Source: Prosopocoilus inquinatus
Taxonomy: Eukaryota; Arthropoda; Insecta; Coleoptera; Lucanidae
Direction: 5' to 3'
NCBI GenBank assembly: GCA_036172665.1
Contig: CM069870.1
Location: 66,588,212 to 66,652,211, forward strand
DNA: 64,000 nucleotides
The position numbers and the translations under genes are program-made. Under the pieces are notes generated by a model. That model was not told the origin of the DNA. It worked only from the letters and a program-made list of their open reading frames with translations, and ran no database searches. The first letter of the stretch is position 1. Each line of letters opens with the position of its first letter. Below are positions 21,511 to 32,797 of the stretch, in pieces.

Positions 21511-23440
21511 AATTATTATTAATAATAATAATATTAATGACTTTATTAGAAGTAATACTTGATCAATACAAGATGAAGCTTCAAAGGCGTGACATCATGA
21601 TGCTGGTGCCACCTGTTCTACTCAACCCAATAAATAAATAGTTCATATAAATATAATAATTAAGTTATGTTAACATTTCGTCGCGACAGTATAAAAGAAA
21701 AAATACCTAGTAAATCACATTTAACACAGATACCCATGCACGAACACAAATTCATAAAAATTAAGATTCATAACGACAGAAATGAAAATAAAATAAGAAT
21801 GAAGATAAAGTAAGAATGAAAATTAAACATAAGTACTCGTCCGAACACGTCACTCTCTAAGCAATAGATTCTTAAGTTCATTTTTAAATTTACTATAAGA
21901 GTCCAAATGAAATTGTACGATGTATTTGTTAAATATCTGGAATGTATTATATTGGAAGGATCGTTTAGCCATTTCTGTAGTATGCATCGGTGGAGTCAGT
22001 AAACCCTTGAATCAATATTTTATTATAAAGATATTGCGGACTCTTGGCTTTTAATATTTTATAAAATGTACAAGCAGAATGTAATAAACGTGTGTTTTTC
22101 ATGTTTAGCCACCTAATCTCTTTTAACTTATAACCACCCTGTCATACTTCCTCAATTCGAATATTAATCTTAAACAAGCATTTTGTACTCGTTGAAGTTT
22201 AGTAGAAGTTTTGAAGTCTAAGCATGGACCGTACACCACATCACAATAATGCAACTTCCTTCGATAAAATAATAGTTTGACACAAATTTATTTAAATTTT
22301 TTGTCTCAATGAATGTCTACATCTGTATAATATTTTTAAATTGAAAAATGCGTTTTTAGTAATATTGGAGACGTTTTCTCTAAACCGAAGTGAAACATCG
22401 ACAGTTAGTCCTAAATTTTTTGCCACATTAGTGGGTGTAAGTTCAGAATCTGCAAGTATTATGCGAGCATTCTTATCAACTTCACCTCTGTCTTTTTTGT
22501 TTCCAAAATAATTAACTGCGACTTGTCAGGATTCAGCTGTAAACAATGCTCCTCTGAAATTTTTACTAAATTACATAAATTGAAATTAATTTCGTTAACT
22601 GCTTGGAGGGTTTGAGATAGATGAAATGATTTATAAATTTGTATGTCGTCTGCATAGAAATGGTATTTTGAAATGATGAATCGAAATTACAAATGTAAAT
22701 ACTGTATAAAAGTGGACTTAAAACTGATCCTTGAGGTACGCCCGATTTTACTTCTAAGAATGTGGAAAGAAGACCAAGGTGAGTTACACAGCCTGCTGCC
22801 TGTTATAAAGAAAATTTGATATTAGACCTGCCGCATTTTCTGTAAAGCCTACGTAATGCAAAATAGAGATTAACACTTCATGGTTGACTCTATCAAATGC
22901 TCGAGAATAGTCTAGCAAGATTAACGAAGTTACATTCCCTTGATCGGTTTCTGAAACAATATCATCGATTATGTGAGATAATGTAGTGACACAACTATGA
23001 CCAGTTCTAAACCCGGATTGTAAGTTAGATAATATATTATTTTCCAATACAAATTTTCTAATTTGTTGTTCAATTATTTTTTCAAACAGTTTGTACAAAG
23101 CAGGAAGTATACTTAACGGACGAAGATCATTATAGCCTGATGGATTATTAACTTTCGATTGTGGTTTGTCCAATGCATGTTTCCAACAGTCTGGGAATAC
23201 AAAATGTAATATGCAAGTTAAAAATGTGTATTATAAATGGTAATAGATACGGCAGGCACCAGGATATAACTGATATACTAAAGCCGTCAACGCCAATAGC
23301 TTTCGATTTTATTTTAGTTATCGTCTCGAGAATATCCGATTCATTAACCGATTCATATTCAAAAAATCATAGCAAGCCTTGAAACATCCCTTCACGACTC
23401 TGCTTGATCTCGAAAGATTGGCCACAGCCTTGGCATTGAC
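21511..23440 (-). pseudogene. CR1-like non-LTR retrotransposon, RT with frameshifts
   Basis: Read on the minus strand, the segment starts near 23400 with SKAIGVDGFSI. It continues in the open frame 23173-22784 with RPLSILPALYKLFEKII, SNLQSGFRTGHSCVTTL and LLDYSRAFDRVNHEVL. After a frameshift near 22790 it has SGVPQGSVLSPLLYSIYI (about 22700-22750), and in another frame the catalytic FYADDIQIY (about 22635-22665). Post-RT sequence and a long 3' UTR follow down to an AATAAAG signal and an (ATT)n-type tail at about 21511-21540. The 5' end, including the endonuclease, is missing. Catalytic motifs survive, so the copy is moderately old. Confidence 0.85.
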
Positions 23441-23690
23441 TGAAAAAAAAATCGGTTGCGTTATCTTTAGTGGTTTAGAAGTTACGAATTTTTGAATGGA
23501 ACCTTACATCCGGAAATTTTCAAGAAAAAATTGACTCACAAAAAAAAATATGATTGATACGTAAAAATGACTTAAATAAATCTAACGCAGAATTTATTGT
23601 AGAATCCAAAAATGAAGTTGAAATGGGGTGTTTCAATTTAAAAAGAACGTAACTTTAATATTTTTATAATACTTGGACACTCTGTATAAT
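23441..23690. mobile_element. Remnant of a TACAGGGTG-type element
   Basis: The remnant ends at about 23690 in ACACTCTGTATA, the degenerate right terminus of the family. Its left terminus may be the TACAGGGTG at 21499-21507, from which it would be separated by the CR1-like insertion. Inner GGTGTTTCAATTTAAAAAG agrees with the usual sequence next to such ends. Confidence 0.4.
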
Positions 23691-24182
23691 AATAATAATA
23701 ATAATACGGTCTTTATTGAAAAATTAGGGACATATTTTAAATAGAAAAAAATATTACAAATACCAGGAGAGGTTCGCCGAAGCGCTCTTCCACCTAACCT
23801 TAATTTGATTCGTGGTCAAGTCACGTGTCAAGTTCTAATTCATTGAAGAGTCAAATATTTATGCAGAAATTATGCTACAGACCTATGCTACCTGCTCTGT
23901 AAAGATTAATTGTTTTAAATTAGACCTAAATGCAAACAGAGACATGGTCTCCAGATTTTCAGGAATATTGTTATAAAGGGTGGGTGAAACGTAACCGAAA
24001 GATCTTGTAAATAAGGAGGTTGTATACAAACGAAAATAATTTTAGAACGTGCAGTAAAAGCACTCCTATTATACAAAAAAAGAAAGTGTATAAAATTTGA
24101 ACAGGGTTTTACGATTGCAATTTGAACCAAATATTTAAAAGAAAAACCATAACACCAGCTAAGAGGCCACGAATACATGTTC
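23690..24182 (-). pseudogene. 3' end of a non-LTR retrotransposon (RT C-terminus and UTR)
   Basis: On the minus strand TRSFGYVSPTLYNNIP and FRSNLKQLIF (about 23900-24010) match the conserved end of CR1-type ORF2 proteins. A 3' UTR follows, with TCAATAAAG and a (TTA)n tail at about 23692-23712. The catalytic region is absent. The longer minus frame 23915-24343 is a shadow. Confidence 0.7.
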
Positions 24183-24803
24183 ACGTATATGAGATAGACC
24201 TCCAATCCCAGAAAACATTTCTTGGTTAATAGAGTTGTAGTAGAGTGGAACAAGTTACCTTCCGGTGTAGTTGCCTCAACAATGTTGGGCGAATTCAAAC
24301 ACAACCTGGACAATTTTGTCGCTTCCCAAAAAAACTGTGCCAAACATCATTGTGCAATATTTGTGTTCGCAGTTTTCAATTGTTACTGTTTATTTAAGAT
24401 TGACAGTCAGCTTTCACCAGCTGTGCTGTCTACGCTGACTATAGTCGGGCCGCCGAAGAAACGGAGTAATAAAACTGCGTGATATACACGTTATTGCTGT
24501 TTCTGTGAGCTAAGTACCGACAGATTTACACTAGCCTACAATGTCGGTCACTCTGCAGAGCAACAACGTAGTCATATTTCCTGTAGTTCGTATTTTTCGT
24601 ATTTTTAAGAAATTGGCGTTATTATTAATCAGTCTTTCTTAAGACTTAATTTAATATTTGAATAAAATATTGGTAAGTGGTAATTTCTGGTGTTTGATGT
24701 AAATGCGGCTTTCCGTGTCGGTGTCACAAGAGCAGCGCGCGATCACTCCGTTTCTTCGGCGGCCCGACTATATAAGTACATATACGTAATAATAATTATA
24801 ATA
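24183..24803 (+). pseudogene. RT C-terminal fragment and 3' UTR of a second non-LTR element
   Basis: The plus frame reads QKTFLVNRVVVEWNKLP and LGEFKHNLDNF (about 24207-24320), the typical last ~50 residues of CR1-like ORF2. A short 3' UTR follows that is interrupted by a MITE (24442-24770) and then ends in an ATAATAATTATAAT tail near 24803. It abuts the opposite-strand fragment at about 24183, so the two elements meet head to head. Confidence 0.65.
24442..24770. mobile_element. MITE with 28-bp TIRs
   Basis: TAGTCGGGCCGCCGAAGAAA at the left is perfectly complemented by TTTCTTCGGCGGCCCGACTA at the right, and the match extends to ACGGAGT/ACTCCGT. TA flanks both sides, and TATA itself may be the duplication. 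It sits in the 3' UTR of the 24183-24803 retroelement fragment and is therefore younger than it. The frame 24222-24482 runs into the left TIR. Confidence 0.85.
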
Positions 24804-25685
24804 TCTGATACCACGACGGAGTTATCGAATTTTGCTACACTAATGTCTTGAACACCTCGCATAATAATAACTTATTTGAAAAACCAGAGAATCTAATCAA
24901 TTTTAAAATGAATTTATACAGGATCTTCATAATTGATTGTGTGCCACTTGACCTGCCTGATCGGTAGGCAGGCAACAATACACATGACTGACAGAACTGC
25001 GACATCATTAAATGCAGTTACCAATTTTTCAAGTAGCATCGATCAAAATCTTTTTAAACTCTATCGAACAATTAGATTACTAACATAAACTACGTGGCAT
25101 ACAGGAAGACCCGATAAAAATATGGGAAATTAAAATATAAAATATTTTAGTTAATAGAAGCTCTGAATCGAAGACGGAAGCGTACTTGTTTTTGTATAGA
25201 AAAAAAATCGCTTAAAATAACGGATACAAGATACAAATACTAAAAACAATTTGCTTAGAAAATTTTGCCAATTAATCAAACCTGTACGGTCAGTTTTGCA
25301 ATCAGTTCTTGATGGTTCAGTGTACCAAACAAAATAATTTCATTTGCACACACACGTAATAATTCTTTTTACTGTTAAAATTATACTCGTGCCAGATTTC
25401 GCTTTCATTGACAATTCAAATGAAGCCATTTTCGGAATTGTTTGATCAATTCATAATCATCGTTTATGGTAATTCTTTAGAACGAGAACGATTGCCTCTG
25501 ATAATAATTATACTAATGACAGACATGTAATTTTTAACTACCGTGGAAATGTTTACATAGTTTAGTCAGTTTTACCTCGAAGATTACAGTAACGAGTTTC
25601 GTAAGTTTTCTTCCTATTATTTATTAATGTTATTATTATTATTATTTCAACAACCTGTTTCTCATAAAGAGGACGGACGAAGTCA
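24804..25685. other. Single-copy AT-rich sequence
   Basis: No repeat family member or gene was seen. The part 25380-25685 could be the 5' region of the gene candidate that follows. The minus frame 25562-25753 has no recognised domain. Confidence 0.4.
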
Positions 25686-26215
25686 ATGATCGATTTTTGT
25701 GAACGCTCGTGCGCGTTAACATTCCAGAAAAATTTTACCGAAAAAAAAACCACAGTGACAGATGGAGATGGTAAGTAAACTGGAATTTCGATACGTGTAC
25801 ACTCGCGAGCATTAAATTTTGGTCGTCGCTGTCAATCAAAACGTCACTTTTAAAAGCACCAAATCTTTGGCAATCAATGACAACCCCGAAATTTATTGGT
25901 GACGACTGTAGATGATTGGTACGCGCCAGTTCTACATAGATGATTAATTTGCATAACAGTTTTCAAAATATGATGTAATAGCTACTTTGTATAACGCCGG
26001 TTCATCAGCGAAACAAATTTAGAGCAGGAAATCCATTCGCATTTTCGAATCCCACGAAGTCACACCTCCTCAAGGATTTCGACGTCTCGACGAAAAAATC
26101 TAACTTTACAAAACATCTCTCATTTTTATTAGGCCACGTGACAGAGGATGACAGCACCTACACCGTTAGCAATGCCAAAGTTATTAATACCGAGAATTGT
26201 GAGGAAAACAGTTAA
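25686..26215 (+). CDS. Candidate small two-exon gene, 55 aa, unknown function
   Basis: I do not recognise this gene. Exon 1 (25686-25770) opens at an ATG preceded in frame by TAA seven codons upstream. It ends at a strong donor, GATG|GTAAGTAAA. The putative intron (25771-26132, 362 bp) has a consensus branch site CTAAC at 26100-26104, a pyrimidine-rich stretch and ATTAG|G as acceptor. Exon 2 (26133-26215) continues in phase to TAA, immediately overlapped by AATAAA. The deduced protein starts MIDFCERSCALTF, passes through TTVTDGDGHVTEDDSTYTV across the junction, and ends in NTENCEENS. DGDGHVTEDD resembles part of an EF-hand loop but lacks the first Asp and the final Glu. Exon 2 has higher GC than its surroundings. 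It could instead be part of a longer or non-coding transcript. Confidence 0.35.
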
Positions 26216-26219
26216 TAAA

Positions 26220-28280
26220 AAGAGGAGCATTTCGGTGGTTCAAAGCTAGTCAGATAAACAAACGTTCAGGCTTCGACAAACGCTCTGACGTACTCGTAAA
26301 GATACTCGATGTACTACGACGCTCAACTTAAATGATACTCCTGCATGCGAACCACACCCTTAAGAGCATTTAGGGTAAGGGGTACGAAACTGTCAAATGG
26401 TATCATTTATGGTGAGCGAGAGATTAGGAGATTTCGAACTCTCCGTCACGAACATATCAGTCTGTATCAATCTCTAAGAACAAGTAACTGCACTTTTGGC
26501 TTCAGCATATACTGTTATTTTGACAGAAAAAGCGATCCTAATATTAATCGCAGAATGTCTCAACGTTTAATTAGATAGTTAACTACTACTTCTTTGAACA
26601 ATCATTTATAATTCTACCTTTATGAAAGATACATTCGACAATCGATGTCTGACAGGAAATGAACTTTATACTTTAATTACCAAACATTAATCAAAAAGAC
26701 AATATAGATCGGTTTATATCTAGAACTCGTCTTATGTCAGTGGGATGACGATGGTGTCCGAAATCTTTTGTCCACGTGTGTACAACACACTCAAACTTTT
26801 CAGGAAGCTTCCGTATTAGGTAATTTCAATAGTGGACAGGGTTAATAAACGAAATAGGATATTGTTATAAACCAAATTAGAACGAAAATCCCAAAAAATA
26901 AACAAGATTCAACGTAGAACGTAGAAATAAGATTTACTGACAACTCAACCGATTTATTTCTAAATAGCTACGTGTACAGCGATGCTCAAAAATATATAAT
27001 GTGTAGACTGGTTAAAGAATAGTCTGGATTGCAATGCAACACACGTATCGAGATCGTTCATCTTGGCAAGCCTCTACGTCCGTCTCTGCCAAGCCTGGCT
27101 GGGTATTAACATTCAGATTTGCATGAGAGAGAATAATACTGTAATAAACTAATAACTTAATTAGAAGGTGACTTGCATCCGTTTAAGCCGGAACATAAAT
27201 AACTGTAATCGGCGGTTTATACTCTGACAATGCATAGGTATACCACATACATATAATTAACGCATTCTTTGATTAATACCTTGCCACAGGTATGTAATTT
27301 GTGTATAGTACAAACCAGAAATCCTATTGAACATCTGATAATAGGAATAAATTAATGCAAAAGAAAAAAAAATAGCGACAGGGACAGGTTTTAATTATTA
27401 TGTATTTAGAACTGCGTACCGACTCATAAGCTTCCGTTTCATTAAACAAGGTAACTTGGGCAATATATTTTTTTTTCGGCGAAAAGAAAGTTTAAAAATA
27501 CGTTAATGTTTCAACAGGAAGACCTTATGATAGTTTTGAAAGTATCATGTTTTCTAATGTCGTTAACGTCGTCGATCAAAGAGAATGCCGAAACTTGTTT
27601 CCGTTTGTTTTATTTTTCTTTGATCCACTTATCATAAAGTAACTATGTTTTAAGACAGTGACTTTAGTTTTTGCAAATTGTTTCATGTTTTTCCTTCATT
27701 TGCTTCGGTTTTTATTTAAAATTACTCACAGTATTGTTTCTTAATTTTGTTGTACCTTTTTAGTTTTTTTTTTTTTTTTAATTTACTGTGTGTGGTCTTC
27801 TACTCTATTTTTTCTTGAATCTTCATGCCTTATTTAGTTTGTGAAATTATTGATTCTTTTCTCCCTGATTTTCATAAAATTTCTCAATTCTCCGAACTCA
27901 TCTTTAATTTATCTTAAATTCTAGATTTATTTATTTTTATTAATGTTTTGATTTTGATATTTTTTTTAACATAAAGTTCTTATCTCACAATATTTTTAAA
28001 CTAAAACCAAAACAAATATTAACAGGTATTATTGGCTTCAAGCTAATTTATTTTTAACATGTTTGTTATGTGTTTCGTTTTGTATTTTATTGTTCTAATA
28101 GTTTTATGCCCTGGAGTTCTACCTTTTATGTTATTATGCATATACATTTGCATCATTTCTACTTTACATTTTGTAATTATCTTGACTTGTAACGTAATTA
28201 AATTAGCTCCCAAACCTCCAGCCGCGCGATGTCGCCACTTAAGCTGTAACTTTAACTTCTTATTAATAATTCTAACATAG
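26220..28280. other. Single-copy sequence, no recognised gene
   Basis: The frame 26345-26578 (77 codons, Arg-rich) shows no known domain. The stretch 26860-27350 has mixed composition and could be an old LTR, but no paired copy or clear ends were found. After 27600 the sequence is T-rich. Confidence 0.4.
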
Positions 28281-29480
28281 ACTGATTGACTGATTCACTT
28301 CTTTATTCATACTCGGGCTATTATAACAAGTATCGCTGTCAAATATTAGAATTTGTGACGTTAGAAATATGACATTTTAAAAATCGGAAATGACAAAGTG
28401 TTCCCAACTCAACAAAATTACTATTGCACTCAACAAAACAACAACAGCACAAAAAATATTTCTGTTTGGACTATTTAAATTATTTTATTTCGTTACTTTG
28501 GATTTTAATACGCACTTTAAATTGAAATTTCTTTTCAGAAAAAAGGGTCTTAGGAAATTATAGAAAAAATTGCAATTAATTATTGATATTTCAGGCGGTG
28601 AAAACTTTTCACCGAAGTTTGTCAAAATGTTTTCTTGTACGTGTGAAATGCATAACTAAAATGCAAAACAATATAAATTTCAGAACAAAATATGTATACA
28701 GGGTAACGTATCTTACTGTTACCGGTTAATTTCTAGTTACATTTCGGCAACTACGTGTTGCATGTACGTTGTTTTGAAGTAGGCAACATTTTCTGGAAGT
28801 GTTTTAAATCGAGGCTTTTCGTTGATCTGGTTTAACGGCGGTCCTTCGCATCTTGACTTCCGATTGGCTCGCCATATTGGCTCGAAAAGTCTTTTCCGGC
28901 TTTTCACTTTACCATCCGGTATGACGGAGCAAGCACGTGTTTTGTTATTCGTGAGGATTTGTGTAAAAATGAATTTCAAAATTCAACAAAGCAGGTTTAT
29001 CTGGAATGAAGCAAGCTCTACGTGTCTTTTGAGGTGCACTTAAGCAGCTTTGTTAACGGATTGACCAGATTTGTGGAAATCTAGAGTTATGTGGTACGCT
29101 TGTTAGGCGTGAGGCCCGTGGTTATTTATACTATATACTGTTAATTGGAATGGAATTCGTTTCGTTTCCGAGGTGTATGAATACTCTGTGTATCGTTGCA
29201 AGTAAAGTAAGGCAGATCTGGTTTTGTGGTTGTGCCAATTCTTTGAAGACGCCGCTTCGTCGAACAGCGTACCTTTTACAGTCGGTTATCTTCTGATCTA
29301 AACTGAGTAGGTGCCTTTTCTTTCGGATAATCTCGCCTCACAAAAATAGTAAAAGGAAACTAGCTATTATAAATTATGTTATACGGGAAGAACCCATAAA
29401 AACAAAGGAGTTTATTTTTTGTAGATTTTAGGGTCTATCTGCAGTTGCAATTTCAATTCAATTCAAAATAAAATAAATAA
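28281..29480. other. Single-copy island, unassigned
   Basis: TACAGGGTAACG at about 28698 may be a transposon end. The region 28790-29330 is GC-richer, with two overlapping frames (28737-28979 minus, 28822-29043 plus), neither with a recognised motif. It could be promoter or UTR sequence of an undetected gene. Confidence 0.35.
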
Positions 29481-29551
29481 TCCTTGAAGAAGCTGTCAGT
29501 ATAAATGAAACGTCGATTTCTGAATTAATGAATTTATGACTTCTCATCAAC
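29480..29551. repeat. Diverged GAAACGTCGA-motif repeat
   Basis: CTTGAAGAAGCTGTC...GAAACGTCGATTTC followed by AATGAATTTATGACTTC matches the right-end region of the 1464-3884 element (3750-3812). It fits a decayed hammerhead-type core in which AAUC and GAUU could form stem I. Confidence 0.4.
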
Positions 29552-29564
29552 TGTATTTAGATAA

Positions 29565-29770
29565 GCACAAAGTTTTTTTTTTTTTAATCTCGAACCGGAC
29601 AGAAATATGAAGGGAACACACTCAACGTTTCGCTATAGATTTATAACTTCGTCAGGAGTATAAATCTACAGCGAAACGTTGAGTGTGTTTCCTTCATATT
29701 TCTGTCAGGTTCGAGATTAAAAAAAACTTTGTACTTACAATTTTGATCGGACAAGAACCAACTTCAATTA
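29565..29770 (-). mobile_element. Hairpin retroelement, 13-bp TSD, hammerhead core
   Basis: A 206-bp insertion lies between perfect 13-bp direct repeats TGTATTTAGATAA (29552-29564 and 29771-29783). Inside, long inverted arms run from AATCTCGAACCGGACAGAAA to its complement and converge on a CGAAACGTTGAGTG core. The ends are unequal. The minus-strand 5' end has an extra TTCTTGTCCGATCAAAATTG that the 3' end lacks. Asymmetric ends plus a long TSD point to retrotransposition rather than cut-and-paste. The same family is found at 52162-52531 and 35778-35915. No protein is encoded. Confidence 0.7.
29617..29662 (-). ncRNA. Hammerhead-ribozyme-like motif, best copy
   Basis: On the minus strand AUACUC precedes CUGACGA, then one extra A. 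Stem II follows as GUUAUA-AAUC-UAUAGC with every base paired, then GAAAC, GUU and GAGUGU. Stem I pairs AUACUC with GAGUGU at six positions (one G.U). All CUGANGA and GAA core residues are present. Natural hammerheads with one extra nucleotide after A9 are known. Stem III is only AC/GU without a loop, so cleavage would need two copies side by side, as proposed for dimeric hammerheads of Penelope-like elements. Confidence 0.55.
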
Positions 29771-29783
29771 TGTATTTAGATAA

Positions 29784-31399
29784 TTATTGCAAATTTTGTA
29801 ATAAGAATCTAACGACGGAAGTTTATCAATCGGCAGTTAACTTATTCACTTATACAGGATGTTTGGAATTAGTCATATCATAACGGGAAGAAATAAACAA
29901 GGCGTCCATTGAAATAACCTCTTATCATCAGGCGAGTTAGTTTAATTATTAGAAAATAAGTTTCTGTGAATCGATGCATTAGAAAAAAATATCGATTCTT
30001 ATTTGAAATGAAAAATGAAAAACACTTAAATGGAGAAAATAAATAAATAGATAAGTAAACAAAAGAAATTCTCAAAAGTCAAACAAAGGTTGAGTTACCG
30101 AACGCGCCTTTTTTGATAACTCATTAATTTATAGAATATTAGAAAATTTATTACCAATTTTTCTTTTACAAGATCATCTGCCTATTGAGCACTACAACTT
30201 ATACAACTTAAATATTCTCATACACACGGGATGTTCCTTAAAATAATGGCAGCACGTAGCAAAGTTTTTTCACACTGTGTATTTTCATATTAAAAAGAAA
30301 CGTAACATTTGATCTCCTATATGATGTAATATTTAAATAAATAATAAATTAAGGTACAGGGAATAACCGAACTGTCAATTATTTTAGTTTTATTTGTTCT
30401 TATCTATGTCTCAAATGGTCAAGCCTGCACAATTATTAGATTTTTAAGCTAACTTTATTCAGTTTTTCTCAATGCATCGCCCCTCATCTCTTTTGAAAAA
30501 TAATGTTGTGACTCACCCTGTATAGTCAGTCTTATCTAGCGAACTTGAAAAAAAATTAACGATTGTCTAATAATTTTGAAGATCTTGTCATAAAAAAAGA
30601 TTTCGATTTTCATTATAAAGATGTCAGCTTTACTAAACTCTTCTGATGAGGCTGTGCAGAAGTGACTAAATTTTTGAGTAATAATAATAATAATTTAATT
30701 ATACCACACAAAGAAAACTGTTAAGAATGCTTTAAGATCGTAAGATGAGATATTAATTTACAAAGCAAATAAAACAGTTCATGAATTCCTGCGCACCTTG
30801 TATATCATAACTTGAACTTCTTCGGCAAAGATTCTTTGTCTTATTTTGCAAAAATTGGTATAAACGCTCGAGAATTACAGCGTTGCCAAGTCCAGTGAAA
30901 TTTGATCAGATCAGATCAGATCTCGTGATTTCAGATTCACTCTGCTGAGATGTTGAAAACTTTCACAAAAAAAAAAAACAAAATCTGCTAATTTCTGAAA
31001 CAGTAGCATAAGTCAGTGACAGCTTGCGCTTTCTGGGTTTTTGGGCTACAGTGGTGCACACTTAAAAATAGTATTTTTTTTATATAATTTCTGAAAAGCT
31101 CAAGTATGTTGTCTGGTGAAAAGCCGGCAACTTTATTTTTGTAAAACTAGGATTTTTCTTTCGTTTGGCAACACTGATCACAATACTATATACATACAGC
31201 TAACTTCATGTCAACGTTGCCAGATTGTGCGAAATTTTGCCAATTGGGCTACATTTTAGATGTATTTGGCAATTAAAAATCTTATTTGGTGTCTAGCGGC
31301 CATTTTGGGTTACTTCTGTCGTTGTCTTCACATAACGACATTCAACCAAATTATACATTCTAATATAATTCGTGGAATAAAAGTACACAACCATCCAAA
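29784..31399. other. AT-rich sequence with TE scars, no gene
   Basis: Contains TACAGGATGTTTGG at about 29854 and CACCCTGTATAG at about 30515 (TACAGGGTG-type ends). A CTTCTGATGAGGCTG motif at about 30640 resembles the second hammerhead-like family but lacks the GAAA part. There is a (GATCA)n-like run at about 30901-30922, and TTGCCA-type boundaries at about 31162 and 31216. Confidence 0.5.
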
Positions 31400-32460
31400 A
31401 TTTTGAAACAGCAAAGTTGATGCAAAGAAAAAATATACAATGCAATCAATAGTGACTGTCTATGGCCTCTGTTTTCATTTATGGGTATTACTTGTATCGT
31501 TTTCTTTTGTTTTTGTTCATTCCATATTTTTCCCACCTTTGTTTTTTTTTTGCTTTAAGGCACTTTATTTGTTTTGTTTTATACTTTTGTTTCCTGCCAG
31601 TTTCTTGACTTTCAAAAGATTTCGACCGAAAAATCGCCGTTTTTTCATTTATTTCTTGTCTATTAGCTATTTATCTTTTATGTTTTTTTCTTCTTCTATT
31701 TTTCGCATTCTCCTTTTTTTAATCGAATTGGTTTTCGTATTTTATTGACTTTTTTACTACAGTTTTCTTTTGTTTCCCACGAGTTGATGTTTACTTGCAA
31801 AAACTTTCATCGATTTTTATTTTATCTTTTTTGTTCATCTTAAAATCGTGGTTCTTCTGTTTTTTTTTTTCAAATTTAGCTCTGGTTAATTTTTCAAATT
31901 TTTTTTACAGTTTGTTGTTTTCTACTAGTTTCTCTTTTTAAGTTTTCGTTTTCATTTGGTTTTTGTTCATCTTAGTCCTCAATTCCCTTTAGGTTTTTTT
32001 TTTATCGTTATGCTGCCGTACTATGGATTTCTCTTTTCCTTTTTTATTAAATTGACTTTTCGCATTTTATTTTCGCATTATTTATTTATTATTTTATTTT
32101 ATTCGCATTTTATTATTAAATTGACTTTTCGCATTTATTTATTTATTTGTTTTGTGATCGTCTTTTGTTTTATGCACTGTATTTCGCCGTTTGTTTCTTT
32201 TTTCGTTTTTTACCGTCTTATTGACACTTTTTTTAGAGTTTGCTTTTATTTTATACGAACTTTTTGATTCATCCGGAAAACTGTTGCTTTTGCGTTCTGT
32301 TCGTTCGTCACAGTTATTCTATGGCTTGATGTCAATCTTCTTTTGTTTTTCTTTTCGCTTCATACCTTGTATTTAATTGATGTGTCCTTGATTTCTCTTT
32401 TGTTTATGTTTGCTTTTTTTTGCTTCTATTACAAACCAAAAACAAGAAAGAATAGTTCAC
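31400..32460 (-). repeat. T-rich repeat DNA, antisense relative of the 345-bp array
   Basis: Strong strand asymmetry (T-rich plus strand). GATCGTCTTTTGTTTT at about 32157-32172 is the complement of the AAAACAAAAGACGATC hallmark of the 345-bp array at 45.9-48.3 kb. A block AAATTGACTTTTCGCATTT repeats at about 32048 and 32119. Phe-rich frames here (31440-31748, 31956-32376) are products of T-richness. Confidence 0.5.
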
Positions 32461-32651
32461 CTTGACAACTGCCAAATTAATTACATTTATAAGATTCATT
32501 AAGGATAATTTTTTGTTTTTTTTTTATCATCACAATTTTAATCCGAAAATTTTAAGACGGTATTATTTTATGTTGTTTTATTATTATAGATTTTTTAAAA
32601 TTATTCCTGATAATATTTTAGATAATGTAGTACAATTAATTAATAGTTTTA

Positions 32652-32797
32652 CCCAACACCTGTTTATTATGAAGTCATAATAATGCCGATTTTGAGTATA
32701 TTATGAGGTCTACAAAACACTAGTGAAATTATGAACCAATAATTAAACTGATATTCAAAATCGGCATTATTATGACTTCATAATAAACAGGGGTTGG
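32652..32797. mobile_element. Hairpin MITE with ~45-bp TIRs
   Basis: CCTGTTTATTATGAAGTCAT at the left is complemented by ATGACTTCATAATAAACAGG at the right. The match extends through AATAATGCCGATTTTGA. A 146-bp element; no clear TSD. Confidence 0.75.

Noticed and set aside
23915..24343. 142-codon minus-strand frame
   Set aside because: Shadow: the true RT C-terminal reading is in another frame on this strand (about 23900-24010), and the right part is antisense to the plus-strand RT fragment at 24207-24320.
26860..27350. Possible LTR beginning TGTTATAAACC
   Set aside because: No second copy, no clear end, no target duplication and no adjacent gag/pol reading frame.
31440..32376. Phe-rich membrane-protein-like frames
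   Set aside because: They arise from a T-rich strand. The segment is antisense to the A-rich 345-bp repeat family.
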